Origin: Pseudovibrio zosterae | GTDB taxonomy: Bacteria > Pseudomonadota > Alphaproteobacteria > Rhizobiales > Stappiaceae | Length of the DNA: 64,000 bases | Reading direction: 5' to 3' | Assembly (NCBI RefSeq): GCF_033843645.1 | Contig: NZ_JAWXVZ010000012.1 | Location: 62,001 to 126,000 of the forward strand | Shown here: piece by piece, positions 53,021-64,000 of the stretch | Numbering within the stretch: the first letter of the stretch is position 1 | Layout of the letters: each line of letters begins with the position of its first letter | Position numbers and translations under genes: made by a program | The notes under the pieces: generated by a model | What the model saw: the letters and a program-made list of their open reading frames with translations, nothing else | What the model was told of the DNA's origin: nothing | Databases searched by the model: none

Positions 53021-53902
53021 TTACTTCGCAGGTTCCAGTGGAAGGTAAATGTCGGTAATCAGTTCATTGGCCGGTGTGTCCTGCGGTGAGTTGAGATAGA
53101 TCTCAAAGCTTGGGCTGTTACGCACTTCCCGGCCAGACTTCGGCAACCATTCACCAAAAAGATAGGTGTAAGGGGTGTCGAGGCCAGCATATGGGCCCAC
53201 GTAGCGCAGCACCGCATGGGGTCCGGCTGGCAGGTCTACAGGCTCCAGACCCTCCGATACTTCCACATCAGCAGAAACGACCATCCCGGCGTGGGAACGC
53301 AGCTCAGCTTCTGCAACCGAACTTGGGTCATCGTAGTAAACACCCACGGCTTCCCCGGATTTTGGCCACAGGTTGCGGCTGGTGAAGATGGCAGAAAGCT
53401 TTTCGAAAGCCTCGCCCACCTTGTGATAGCTTCCCTTGTGCGGCACGGCAGCGATATGGCGGGCTGGTTCGTCTTTGATCGTGATTTCATACATGGCGAA
53501 TACTCCGTTCTTGGTGAGGCCAAGCGTTGGCAGCTCCGCGCCATCCTTGCGGAATGCGCCTGGTGTTACGCCCATTCCTGCCTTGAATGTCCGGTTGAAG
53601 CTTTGCACACTGGGGTAGCCGCAGTGGCCAGCGATGTCCTCAATGGTCTTGTCAGACCGCAGTAAATACCCCGCCGCCCGGTGCAGCCTGATCCGCCGGA
53701 TTGCGTTGGCAAGGGTTTCGCCAGTCATGGAGTGGTAGACACGGTGCCAATGAAACCGCGACATGCAGGCCACGTCAGCCAGCCGGTCCAGAGACAGGTC
53801 TCCGTTCAGATTGGCATGAATGTACTGCACCACGCGCAGCATCCGCGCTTCATATCCAGCCCGTGTTTCATCTCGGCTTTGGCTCATCTTTTCGGCGTGC
53901 AA
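53021..53902 (-). CDS. AraC-family regulator with GyrI-like effector domain
   Basis: 293 aa. N-terminal double helix-turn-helix (residues about 20-120): LDRLADVACMSRFHWHRVYH and IEDIAGHCGYPSVQSFNRTFKAGMGVTPGAFRK (cited in part), as in Rob/SoxS/MarA. Residues about 135-290 form a GyrI-like/BacA effector-binding domain: YEITIKDEPARHIAAVPHKGSYHKVGEAFEKL (in part), GVYYDDPSSV, and PAGPHAVLRYVGPYAGL. It should sense a small amphipathic or cationic molecule. No target operon is adjacent; the gene has its own terminator-like hairpin. Confidence 0.92.
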   Translation of the reverse strand: MHAEKMSQSRDETRAGYEARMLRVVQYIHANLNGDLSLDRLADVACMSRFHWHRVYHSMTGETLANAIRRIRLHRAAGYLLRSDKTIEDIAGHCGYPSVQSFNRTFKAGMGVTPGAFRKDGAELPTLGLTKNGVFAMYEITIKDEPARHIAAVPHKGSYHKVGEAFEKLSAIFTSRNLWPKSGEAVGVYYDDPSSVAEAELRSHAGMVVSADVEVSEGLEPVDLPAGPHAVLRYVGPYAGLDTPYTYLFGEWLPKSGREVRNSPSFEIYLNSPQDTPANELITDIYLPLEPAK

Positions 53903-54012
53903 CGTTTTTCACTCTCTAGGTTTCGCCCTTGCACCTTTGTTTAAAGCACATGTCAGACGAACAAATCTTGCGGACCTTGCCCTGATACACGGTTGCAGGT
54001 GGGGGGGAAGAA

Positions 54013-54870
54013 TTATGCCCCCAAAAGCACACCCTGTCTTGCAGCGTAAAAATCAGCAACCCGATCCGCCACCTGTCTCACGTGCGTTTCAAAACGTCCA
54101 TCCCCATGCATTACGAGCCATTGGTGTTCTCGCAGCTCTTCAATCTCATCGCCGGTTCGCTGCAGCTGCTCTTGCGCGTCACCAATGAAGCAAGGCAGCA
54201 CGGCTTTGCCAACTCCTTGCAACGCGAAGTCCAGCATCAGACGTGGTGCTGTCACATAGGCCGCGATAGCTTCGCTATGATTGGCCATCACATGGCGGGA
54301 GGAGCGGGTCGATGCATAGTCAGGATGCAAACACAACCACCCCATGCTATCAGCGTCTGTCACATTTTTGGCAGCGTAAGGGGCAAAGCCAATCTGTCCA
54401 AGGCGCTTGGCAGCAAGGTTGCCCTCCTCAGGCCGGGCACCGCGAATGCCGATATCCACCTGGCGGTGTTCGATGCCAAGCCGCGCCTCCGTTGGCACGA
54501 ACACCAGATCAAACGGGTCATCGCTCCTGCATAGTGTTTTGAACCCGTTGGCCAAGAACAAGGAGGTCCATGTGCCTGCGGAAAGTTTTACTTGAGGTTT
54601 GCGTGTTCCTTGGCGCAACCAGCTCTCCAACTCGGCCATTTCAGTGGCCAGAGGTCTCAAGCGAGCGAGCAGCTCTTGCCCTTCAAGAGAAAGGCTCAAG
54701 CCTGACTTGCCTCGGTGGAACAGGCGTTGGTTCAGATCCTTTTCAAGTTTCAAAAGGCTCCGCCCAAACGTTGCAGAGCTGACACCTAGCTGTCGGGCGG
54801 CTTCGGCCTGCGTGCCGAATTCGCTGAGCGCCAGAAACGCGCGTATCTCCGAATAAATGCCGGGTTTCAT
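54013..54870 (-). CDS. LysR-family transcriptional regulator
   Basis: 285 aa. N-terminal winged helix: EIRAFLALSEFGTQAEAARQ, LGVSSATFGRSLLKLEKDLN and LFHRGKSGLSLSLEGQELL, with the usual spacing. The effector domain from about residue 92 is typical of the AphB/CrgA-like group (VKLSAGTWTSLFLANGFKTL; RLGIEHRQVDIGIRGARPEEG; LDFALQGVGKAVLPCFIGD). Divergent from a short open frame at 54958, its most likely controlled neighbour. Confidence 0.92.
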   Translation of the reverse strand: MKPGIYSEIRAFLALSEFGTQAEAARQLGVSSATFGRSLLKLEKDLNQRLFHRGKSGLSLSLEGQELLARLRPLATEMAELESWLRQGTRKPQVKLSAGTWTSLFLANGFKTLCRSDDPFDLVFVPTEARLGIEHRQVDIGIRGARPEEGNLAAKRLGQIGFAPYAAKNVTDADSMGWLCLHPDYASTRSSRHVMANHSEAIAAYVTAPRLMLDFALQGVGKAVLPCFIGDAQEQLQRTGDEIEELREHQWLVMHGDGRFETHVRQVADRVADFYAARQGVLLGA

Positions 54871-54957
54871 TTCTGAAAGCGCCTTTCAAAGGTAGCTACT
54901 GTGAGGACATGAGTAAGATCAATAACTTGAGGGCGTTAGCAAACCTGAGGAAGTTCC

Positions 54958-55173
54958 ATGTTAATTGTGCCTCTGCCCCCAGTAAACCGTGAAATAGGTC
55001 AGAAAACTCCAGAAAAACGGGATGAAGAGTTCTACCAGAATGCCGAGTTTCTTGAGGTGCCGCCGTCCGTCCGGCGCTTGCCGAGGGCGCTCGCTGCGCT
55101 GGCTTTCTCTGTGCGCCAGATGTTGCTCATTAGAAAAGCGTTGCTTGTAATCCGGCTTTGGTCGACACGTTAG
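54958..55173 (+). CDS. Short hypothetical protein divergent from LysR gene
   Basis: 71 aa. ATG 54958 is preceded by GAGGAAG at good distance. N-terminal half polar (EIGQKTPEKRDEEFYQNAEF), C-terminal half hydrophobic and basic (ALAALAFSVRQMLLIRKALLVIRL). I do not recognise a family. It may be a small membrane-associated protein or the remains of a LysR-controlled gene. The support is the ribosome site and placement only. Confidence 0.4.
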   Translation: MLIVPLPPVNREIGQKTPEKRDEEFYQNAEFLEVPPSVRRLPRALAALAFSVRQMLLIRKALLVIRLWSTR

Positions 55174-55203
55174 GTGCAGGCAGGGCAGAACCGGGCGCCC
55201 TGC

Positions 55204-55234
55204 AAAAAAAGGCTGGAGGAGCCTCCAGCCTTTC
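55204..55234 (-). terminator. Rho-independent terminator of cpdB
   Basis: Nine-base stem GGCTGGAGG / CCTCCAGCC (55211-55230) with a two-base gap at the centre; on the minus strand it is followed by seven T. It lies just after the cpdB stop at 55255. Confidence 0.8.
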
Positions 55235-55254
55235 CTCAGTCTGTCAGGTCGGCA

Positions 55255-57243
55255 TCAGAGCGTGATGCGGTATTTCGCGAAGCCGTCCGCCCCATCTCCT
55301 GCGGCCTCAATGGCCACACCTTTCACATCCGCCATGAATTTCTGGCCTGCCGGACCAGTTTCAAACAGCACGGTTGTGTTCGGGGCTGGCTTGAAGGTCC
55401 AGTTGGCATCGGCAGACGGGTTGATGGTGCCCTGTTCCACGATATAGCGCACGATGACATCGCGGTTGGTGTCCGGGCCAACAAACACCACAACCTCATC
55501 GGTAATACCCGGGAAGTTGCCGCCGCCACCGGCGCGGTAGTTGTTGGTGGCCACAATGAAGTCCTGCTCCATGTCCAGTGGCTTACCGTCAAATTGCAGG
55601 TCAACGATGCGGCTGGCGTCCGGGTTTATCAGCTCTCCCTTCGGGCCATACTTGGAAGGCTGGGTCAGGTCGATCTGATAGGTCACCCCATCAATCACAT
55701 CGAAGTTGTAGCTCGGGAAGGTCGGATCAATCAGCGGCTGATCTGCCTTGCCGGGTTCAATCCGCTGGAAGATGCCGGCTGAGCGCTCCAGCCATTCCTT
55801 CACGTCCTTGCCCTTGATCTTCACCGCACGCACGGTGTTCGGATAAAGGTAGAGGTCCGCCACGTTCTTGATGGCGATGTCGCCTGCAGGCACATCCGTG
55901 TAGTACTCAGCGCCGCCGCGGCCACCGGCCTTGAACGGTGCCGCCGCCGATAGCACAGGCAGACCAGCAAACTCGGAACTCTTCAGCATCTCCTTGATGT
56001 ACCAGGTCTGCGCCTGAGACACGATCTGCACGGATGGGTCATCTGCGACCAGCGCGAAGTAGGAATGAAGCGGTGCCGAGGTCTTGCCCACCGGGCGGCG
56101 GATGTAGGCGAGTGTTGCCTCATGGTCTTCGGCAACTGCTTCAATCAGGCGTGGATCGCTCTCTTCCAGTGGAATGTTCTTGCGCCCCTCCTTCTTGTAG
56201 ATCGCTGGCGTTTCAACGGTGTAGTTGGCAATGCGCCAACCGTTGTTGCCATCCCGCTCGACCATCAGGTCGATCACGCCAAGGTTTGAGCCCCAAAAGC
56301 CGCCCATGGCGGTTGGCTTGCCCATGACGGTGCCTTTTTCCGCGTCTACGCCCGGAATGCCCTCAAATGCAGGGCCAGGGAACACCAGATGCTGGTGCCC
56401 GGTGAACATGGCATCAATGCCATCCACACCTGCCAGATAGAGCGACGCATTTTCCATGCCCTCGCTCTGGCTTTCGCCGCTGATGCCGGAGTGAGACAGC
56501 GCAACGATGATGTCGCAGCCTTCTTCCTTCATCTGCGGCACCCATGCTTTGGCGGCATCCACAATGTCACGGGCGCTTACATTGCCCACCAGATGACGGG
56601 CGTCCCAGTTCATGATCTGGGGCGGTACAAAACCAATAAACCCAACCTTGATTGGGTGTTCAGCGCCGCTGCCATCCTTGATCATCTTCTCAACGATCAC
56701 GTAAGGCTTCAGGAACAGATCATCGCCGCGTCCGTTGCTGGCCAGAGTGCCCTTGGCAACGTTGGCGCAAACAAACGGGAAGTTGGACCCCGCCAGCACC
56801 TTGCTCATGAACTCAAGGCCATAGTTGAACTCGTGGTTGCCCAGCGTACCGGCATCAAAACCAAGAACGTTCATGCCCTTGATGACCGGATGCAGGTCAC
56901 CTTCACGCATGCCGCGCTCATAGGCAATGAAGTCGCCCATGGGGTTGCCCTGCAAGAAGTCACCATTGTCCACCAGCATGGTGTTGGTGGCCTCAGAGCG
57001 GATGCGGTTGATGATGGATGCCGTCCGGGCCAAGCCTGCCGTATCAATCGGCCTGTCCGAGTAATAGTCGTAGGGCATCACATGAACGTGGAGGTCGGTC
57101 GTCTCCATCAGGCGCAAATGCGCCGTGTTTTCCTTGGCCAGTACAGAGTAAGGATGAAGCATGCTGGCCGCGCCGGTGGCCGCAAGGCCTCCCATGAAGC
57201 TGCGGCGGGAAAGACGAAATCCGGTCACGTTTGGTACCCCCAA
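55255..57243 (-). CDS. cpdB: 2',3'-cyclic-nucleotide 2'-phosphodiesterase/3'-nucleotidase
   Basis: 662 aa, the usual length. Tat signal FRLSRRSFMGGLAATGAAS. Metallophosphoesterase domain (about 40-330) with the metal motifs ETTDLHVHVMPYDYYSD, LVDNGDFLQGNPMG, TLGNHEFNYGLEF, ALSHSGISGE and TGHQHLVF. The C-terminal nucleotidase domain (about 370-620) contains NTVRAVKIKGKDVKEWLERS and ATNNYRAGGGGNFPG with the substrate-binding aromatic region. A periplasmic enzyme that recovers phosphate and nucleosides from RNA breakdown products. E. coli CpdB uses the Sec route, so the Tat-type signal is a small difference. The reading frame begins with TTG 57243; GTG 57228 is also possible and neither has a clear ribosome site. 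Confidence 0.95.
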   Translation of the reverse strand: MGVPNVTGFRLSRRSFMGGLAATGAASMLHPYSVLAKENTAHLRLMETTDLHVHVMPYDYYSDRPIDTAGLARTASIINRIRSEATNTMLVDNGDFLQGNPMGDFIAYERGMREGDLHPVIKGMNVLGFDAGTLGNHEFNYGLEFMSKVLAGSNFPFVCANVAKGTLASNGRGDDLFLKPYVIVEKMIKDGSGAEHPIKVGFIGFVPPQIMNWDARHLVGNVSARDIVDAAKAWVPQMKEEGCDIIVALSHSGISGESQSEGMENASLYLAGVDGIDAMFTGHQHLVFPGPAFEGIPGVDAEKGTVMGKPTAMGGFWGSNLGVIDLMVERDGNNGWRIANYTVETPAIYKKEGRKNIPLEESDPRLIEAVAEDHEATLAYIRRPVGKTSAPLHSYFALVADDPSVQIVSQAQTWYIKEMLKSSEFAGLPVLSAAAPFKAGGRGGAEYYTDVPAGDIAIKNVADLYLYPNTVRAVKIKGKDVKEWLERSAGIFQRIEPGKADQPLIDPTFPSYNFDVIDGVTYQIDLTQPSKYGPKGELINPDASRIVDLQFDGKPLDMEQDFIVATNNYRAGGGGNFPGITDEVVVFVGPDTNRDVIVRYIVEQGTINPSADANWTFKPAPNTTVLFETGPAGQKFMADVKGVAIEAAGDGADGFAKYRITL

Positions 57244-57755
57244 ATGATAGGTTCGGGAAAGGAGAGTAAGGCCCCAGCCTGCGCCCGCCAGTCCTCATGG
57301 CAGACGGGCAGGGTGAAGCCCCATCGTTCTTTTGAAAGACGCGCAAAGCATCCCAGAACAATGTTGCAGCATAATGATACTTCACCGAGAGGTTGTAAAA
57401 CCCTGCCGCGTTACTTTCCTCAAGCTTTTGCATCTTTTGGTTGTGGTAGGGTGAAGTCACCAAGCGTCGTCAAATCACCCTGAAAAATGCCGATTGCTGC
57501 CCGGTTTTCGCCTGCAAATCAGGTCACCCATTGCTCCTGCCCACGTTGCGGGCAGTTCATCCCTCCCGGTTGAGTTTCATTTGCGTTGAATGGTTGTGCG
57601 CCCCGCAGTCACGCTCTGGTCTGTGATGGGCACTGGTGCGTCCCATTGGTGGTCTCGCCTGTTGTTTCAAACGTGTTTGCTTCTCGGTGGGAGCCAAATC
57701 AACGATCCAGGAAAAGCAGCAAGGCTTTTCCAATCAAGTATGTGAGGGCCATAAC
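57244..57755. other. Intergenic region with one hairpin
   Basis: About 510 bases between divergent cpdB and beta-lactamase genes. CTGCCC / GGGCAG at 57537-57555 forms a six-base stem with seven-base loop. The beta-lactamase frame is open from 57636 but its first 40 residues do not look like a signal peptide. No gene was recognised, in particular no AmpR-like regulator. Confidence 0.45.
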
Positions 57756-58667
57756 GTGATCGCTCGAAAGAAGCCCCTAGGCTTGCTGGCAGGTGTGTGC
57801 CTGCTCGTGCTCTCTGGCTTTTCCGCCAGTGCCACAGGTGCCAAGATGGAGCCGTCGGCGGACGACCCGCTGGTCAGGAATTTTGCAGCAGTTGAAGCGG
57901 AGCTGGGCAACCGCGTCGGGGCCTTTGTTCTGGACATGGGCTCTGGAGACGTGTGGTCTTACCGCGCCGATGAACGCTTTCCCTTGAACAGCACATTCAA
58001 GAGCTTCGCCTGCGCCGGGTTGCTTGCCAAGGTGGATGCCGGTGAGGAAAATCTCCTGCGCACCATCAAGATCGAAAAGGCAGATCTGGTCACCTATTCC
58101 CCCATCACCGAAACCTTTGCCGACAAGGAGCCCATGTCCCTTGGCCAGCTCTGCCACGCCATGCTCACGGTCAGCGACAACACGGCCGCCAACATGGTGC
58201 TGGAGGCTACAGGGGGCCCAAGAGCGCTCACGGCCTTCCTGCGTTCCATTGGCGATGAGGTCACCCGCCTTGATCGCTATGAAACCCGCATGAATGAGGC
58301 AACGCCCGGCGACCCGCGCGACACCACGTCCCCACGGGCGGCCGCGACATCCTTGCAAAAGCTCCTGATGGGCGACGTGCTTGAGCCCGCTTCACGGGCG
58401 CAGCTGCTTGACTGGATGCTTGCCAACCAGGTCAGCAGCGCCTTGCTTCGAGACAACCTGCCGGAACGCTGGCAAATCGCTGATCGCTCAGGGGCAGGCG
58501 GTTACGGGTCTCGGTCCGTTATCGCAATGATCTGGCCTGAAAAACGCGATCCAATCGTTGTCGCGCTCTACATCACCGGCACGGAACTTTCGATGGAACA
58601 GCGCAATGACGCCATTGCCAAAATGGGCACGGCGATTTTCGAAAGGGTCCAGCAACAAGCCAACTAG
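57756..58667 (+). CDS. Class A beta-lactamase, CARB/PSE-like (RSG motif)
   Basis: 303 aa from GTG 57756, preceded by GAGGG at eight bases; this places the signal peptide (LLAGVCLLVLSGFSASA) at the N-terminus. Active-site serine Ser79 in STFK (Ser70/Lys73 by class A numbering), SDN loop in LTVSDNTAANMV, omega-loop Glu166/Asn170 in DRYETRMNEATPGDPRDTT. The third motif, usually KTG, reads RSG in IADRSGAGGYGSRSV, the form typical of carbenicillin-hydrolysing CARB/PSE enzymes. All catalytic residues are present, so a working periplasmic penicillinase is expected. No mobile element is adjacent, so it is probably an intrinsic chromosomal gene. Confidence 0.93.
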   Translation: MIARKKPLGLLAGVCLLVLSGFSASATGAKMEPSADDPLVRNFAAVEAELGNRVGAFVLDMGSGDVWSYRADERFPLNSTFKSFACAGLLAKVDAGEENLLRTIKIEKADLVTYSPITETFADKEPMSLGQLCHAMLTVSDNTAANMVLEATGGPRALTAFLRSIGDEVTRLDRYETRMNEATPGDPRDTTSPRAAATSLQKLLMGDVLEPASRAQLLDWMLANQVSSALLRDNLPERWQIADRSGAGGYGSRSVIAMIWPEKRDPIVVALYITGTELSMEQRNDAIAKMGTAIFERVQQQAN

Positions 58668-58834
58668 GGCCCATGAGTGCTAAGGCTCAATTGGCACAGT
58701 CTCCCCCGAAACGCGTCCGGGGGGGACCTTTCGCCTCGCGTTCACGTTCCTGTGATCGCACAGGTTCCACGTAGCCAGCCTTTTCGCAACACCCTACGTT
58801 TTGGTGTAGGTGACGTTAGGAGAGGTTGGCGGCG

Positions 58835-59563
58835 ATGTTCAAACACTTGCGATTGTGTGTGCTCCTTCTGTGCTTTCCCGTGTTTGTGGCCAGCGCCTCC
58901 TCAGAGGAGCTGGATTTGGAGCTGGTGCTTCTGGCGGATGCTACCGGCTCCATCGACAACGCGGAAATCCGTTTTCAGCGGCAGGGCTATGCGGAAGCCA
59001 TCACCGACCCAGCCGTGGTTTCGGCCATCACCGACAACATCTACGGCAAGATTGCCGTGACCTACATCGAGTGGGGCGCCACCGGCTCCCAAGACATCGT
59101 GGTGGACTGGATGGTGATCGATGGCGCTGGCACTGCGGCAGCGTTTGCCGAGCGCCTGATGGAACCTCCTCGCCGGGCCTATGGCCGCAACGCCATTGGC
59201 GAAGCTCTGCTTTTTGGCATGGCCCGTATTGAGAGCAACAGCTACACGGGGCTGCGCCGGGTCATTGACCTTTCTGCGGACAGCGCAACAAACTTCAGCG
59301 GCCCGCCGATCAGCAGTGCGCGCGAAACGGTCGTCAACGCAGGCATCACGATCAACGGCCTTGCCATCTTGTGTCGCCATTGCTCGGGCCGCCCCGCCAA
59401 CTATGATCTGGAAAAAGCCTTTGCCGAGCGGATCATCGGCGGGCCGGGCTCTTTTGTCGTGACGGCTGACACCATGGAAACCTTCTCGGATGCAGTCCGC
59501 CGCAAACTCATTCTCGAAATCGCAGGCATTGAACCGGAAACCAAAGTCGTCCGGCTGGATTAA
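58835..59563 (+). CDS. DUF1194 secreted von Willebrand-like protein
   Basis: 242 aa from ATG 58835 (AGGAGAGG upstream); TTG 58826 is a weaker alternative. Signal peptide MFKHLRLCVLLLCFPVFVASASS. One DUF1194 domain: DLELVLLADATGSIDNAEIRFQRQGYAEA (cited in part) with a MIDAS-like D-x-T-x-S pattern, YIEWGATGSQDIVVDW, RNAIGEALLFG and ISSARETVVNAGITINGLAI. Family function unknown; the VWA-like fold suggests binding of a partner through a metal. It ends before repeat array D. Confidence 0.88.
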   Translation: MFKHLRLCVLLLCFPVFVASASSEELDLELVLLADATGSIDNAEIRFQRQGYAEAITDPAVVSAITDNIYGKIAVTYIEWGATGSQDIVVDWMVIDGAGTAAAFAERLMEPPRRAYGRNAIGEALLFGMARIESNSYTGLRRVIDLSADSATNFSGPPISSARETVVNAGITINGLAILCRHCSGRPANYDLEKAFAERIIGGPGSFVVTADTMETFSDAVRRKLILEIAGIEPETKVVRLD

Positions 59564-61494
59564 CATTTCTGGCATCACCAGCACATCGCCCGCCTCACAC
59601 TGATGGCGCCACCCCGCCATACCGATAGCGTCACCCCGGCATTTCCTATTCCACTGCCGTCATCCCGCACCCCACCGCCACGTCATCCCTCTCGGCATCG
59701 CCCACACCCCCGCCGTCATCCCGCACTTGATGCGGGATCCAGCCGGCAGGTTGCCACCAACTCCGGTGCACTGGGCTCTGGATACCGGATCAGCGGCTCG
59801 CTCCCGCTCCCCTTGTCCGGTATGACGCAGGAGGGGGGAGGAAACGCCAACGGGCCTCACGGTTTTCGCGGTAGAAGCAATGCACCGCCGCTCCGCCTAC
59901 GATTGGGACCTGCCGAAGTGTCTTCCAAGCGTCGCTCGTTCTCCCAAGTCTTCTAAACCGTCACGGCTGTCCCGTCGCGCTCACACCCACACCGTCATCG
60001 CTTACCGCAACCCCGCCACCGTCACCCCGGCATCTCCTATTCCCCCGCCGTCATCCCGCACTTGATGCGGGATCCAGTCGGAAGGACGCCACCAACTCCG
60101 GTGCACTCGGCTCTGGATACCGGATCAGCGGCTCGCTCCCGCTCCCGTTGTCCGGCATGACGCAGGTGGGGGAGGAAACGCCGACGGGCCTAACGGTTTT
60201 CGCGGTAGAGACAATGCACCGCCGCTGCGCATATTATTGTGACCTGCCGAAGTGTCTTCCAAGCGTCGCCCGCTCTCCTAAGTCGCCCACACCCCGCCGT
60301 CATCCCGCACTTGATGCGGGATCCAACGGAAGGCCGCCACCAACTCCGGTGAATTTGGCTCTGGATACCGGATCAGCGGCTCGCTCCCGCTCCCCTTGTC
60401 CGGCATGACGCAGGTGGGGGAGGAAACGCCGACGGGCCGAACGGTTTTCGCGGTAGAAACAATGCACTGGCGCCATGCTTCTTTTTCTTCCGAGCATCGC
60501 CTTCACCACTAAAGTCGCAAACCTGCCACCGCCACACCTTCATCCCGCAACCCACCACCACCGTCACCCACCTGCTACACCCACCACCGTCATCCCGCAC
60601 TTGATGCGGGATCCAGTCGGAAGGACGCCACCAATTCCGGTGCACTCGGCTCTGGATACCGGATCGGCGGCTCGCTCCCGCTCCCCTTGTCCGGCATGAC
60701 GCAGGAGGGGGAGGAAACGCCGACGGGCCTCCCAACCTTCGCGGGAAGAAACTTGGTATTCGCCGCTCCGCCTACGATTGGGACTTGTCGAAGTGTCTTC
60801 CGAGCGTCGCCCGCTGCACTAAAGTCGCCCAAACCGACACGGGTGTCCCGTCGCGCTCACACCCCCACCGTCACCCAGCTACTCCCCCCACCGTCATCCC
60901 GCACTTGATGCGGGATCCAGTCGGAAGAACGCCACCAATTCCGGTGCACTCGGCTCTGGATGCCGGATCAGCGGCTCGCTCCCGCTCCCCTTGTCCGGCA
61001 TGACGCAGGAGGGGGGGGCGAGGGCCCGACAACATCGCGCTGGCCCTGACAAGGCTACACGCCAACCTCCCAGATTTTCGCTGTCTGTATGGAACCAGAT
61101 CACTTCATGGCTGGCCGCATTGCCTCATACCACTATCACCCGTCGCGCTCACACCCCCACCGTCACCCAGCTACTCCCCCCGCCGTCATCCCGCACTTGA
61201 TGCGGGATCCAGCTGGAAGGACGCCACCAATTCCGGTGCACTTGGCTCTGGATACCGGATCAGCGGCTCGCTCCCGCTCCCCTTGTCCGGCATGACGCAG
61301 GAGGGGGGGGAAGGGCCAACGGGGCCATTGCGGACGCCGAGGAAGAGGCGCAGCGCTGGTGCTACGCTTCTGTTTCGTCCTCAAGGATGTGTCTTCCAAG
61401 CGTCGCCCACACCCCCGCCGTCATCCCGCACTTGATGCGGGATCCAGCCGGAAGGATTCCACCAACTCCAGCACGACGGGCACAGCCTCAGCCG
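59564..61494. repeat. Palindromic repeat array D (non-coding), opposite orientation to array C
   Basis: About 1.9 kb. Six units of about 112 bp (59715-59826, 60050-60161, 60299-60409, 60589-60700, 60893-61004, 61185-61296) and a left half at about 61420-61450. Each begins GTCATCCCGCACTTGATGC and ends in CCTTGTCCGG(C/T)ATGAC. These are the two hairpins of array C in reverse-complement order, joined by a shorter linker (GCCACCAACTCCGGTGCACT-like). Spacers repeat too, with CGAAGTGTCTTCC and CGCGGTAGAA. The segment 61310-61395 is the reverse complement of an array C spacer (ends AGGATGTGTCTTCC). No credible gene. Confidence 0.92.
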
Positions 61495-63659
<2,165 letters not shown>

Positions 63660-63663
<4 letters not shown>

Positions 63664-64000
63664 ATCGCCTCCTTGGAACTGGCAGCGGGCATGTTCATGG
63701 CATCAACGCAGGCCCGCAGTTCCTCCAGTATGTTGCTGCCCGTGTAAATGAAGGCGTCAAGCCCGGCGGCCTGCAGCTTGTCTTCAAGGTCTGGCAGTCG
63801 GCCAGCGAGCGTGATCCGGCGAGCCCCAAATTTTTTCAGCAATGCGCAGGCATCAGCCGCCTGCTCGGCATAAATCTCGTCAGAGGAACAGAGGCAGGCA
63901 ATTGTTGCGTCGCTCGACGCAAAATCTTTCGCAATATCCTCGATTTGTTCAAAATCTTTCATAGGCGTGCACTCAAAGCCGCCAGCGGCATAAAGGTTGG
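63660..64000 (-). CDS. mutA: Methylmalonyl-CoA mutase, small subunit (partial, 5' end outside window)
   Basis: C-terminal part of the small subunit; the frame stays open to the window edge (residues NLYAAGGFECTP precede the internal Met at 63962, so that Met is not the start). The visible part is the degenerate cobalamin-binding-like domain: ATIACLCSSDEIYAEQAADACALLKKFGARRITLAGRLP (cited in part), LDAFIYTGSNILEELRACVDAM. It lacks the DxHxxG B12 motif, as expected for this subunit, which supports but does not catalyse. Overlaps mutB by four bases. Confidence 0.9.

Overview
The window reads as chromosomal DNA of a moderately GC-rich alphaproteobacterium, probably marine or host-associated and near Hyphomicrobiales/Stappiaceae. 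This rests on gene families: a Rhizobium-type asparaginase II, a TIGR03808-type Tat beta-helix protein, DUF1194 and DUF6665-like proteins, malate synthase G, and methylmalonyl-CoA mutase with MeaB. I saw no tRNA, rRNA, CRISPR, prophage or transposase gene.

Region 1 (about 1.0-29.1 kb) is a polysaccharide locus with its own regulators, and it is the main discovery. Gene content, domain architectures and partial gene order match the symbiosis polysaccharide (syp) locus known from Vibrio fischeri. A minus-strand operon (5714 to 1059) encodes a STAS protein (SypA-like), a lipoprotein, a ten-SLBB export protein (SypC-like) and a degenerate CpsD-like ATPase (SypD-like). A plus-strand operon (5982 to 14443) encodes a GT4 enzyme, a GT2/sugar-phosphate transferase fusion (SypQ+SypR-like), a cysteine-free SUOX-like secreted protein, a hybrid kinase with HPt (SypF-like) and an NtrC-type activator (SypG-like). 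A long minus-strand operon (25401 to 14479) encodes a GT4, a flippase, a polymerase/ligase, an acetyltransferase, another GT, a glycoside-hydrolase-like protein, a lipoprotein and a Wzz-type chain-length protein. Then come a GT2 with a SypE-like protein (HATPase-REC-PP2C) and a convergent GT4. Five matches to the -24/-12 sigma-54 promoter, all with correct spacing, stand in front of exactly these transcription units. The inferred circuit is: hybrid kinase to sigma-54 activator to all operons, with the SypE/SypA partner switch acting as a second control.

Region 2 (about 29-44 kb) is ordinary chromosome: a DMT transporter, malate synthase G, a DUF1906 protein, an OmpR/EnvZ-type two-component system divergent from an EF-hand protein, a SulP transporter, a class I aminotransferase, asparaginase II, a Tat beta-helix protein and a second DMT transporter.

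Region 3 (about 44-64 kb) holds meaB, a YbjQ-like protein, a PLP fold III decarboxylase, a PhyH dioxygenase, AraC and LysR regulators, CpdB, a CARB-like class A beta-lactamase, a DUF1194 protein and mutBA (mutA runs off the edge). It is interrupted by three large non-coding arrays (about 44.0-46.4, 49.5-51.5 and 59.7-61.5 kb). They are built from bipartite palindromic elements with GTCAT...ATGAC outer ends. The second and third arrays are related and lie in opposite orientation around an 8-kb segment. Long open frames inside these arrays are artefacts.
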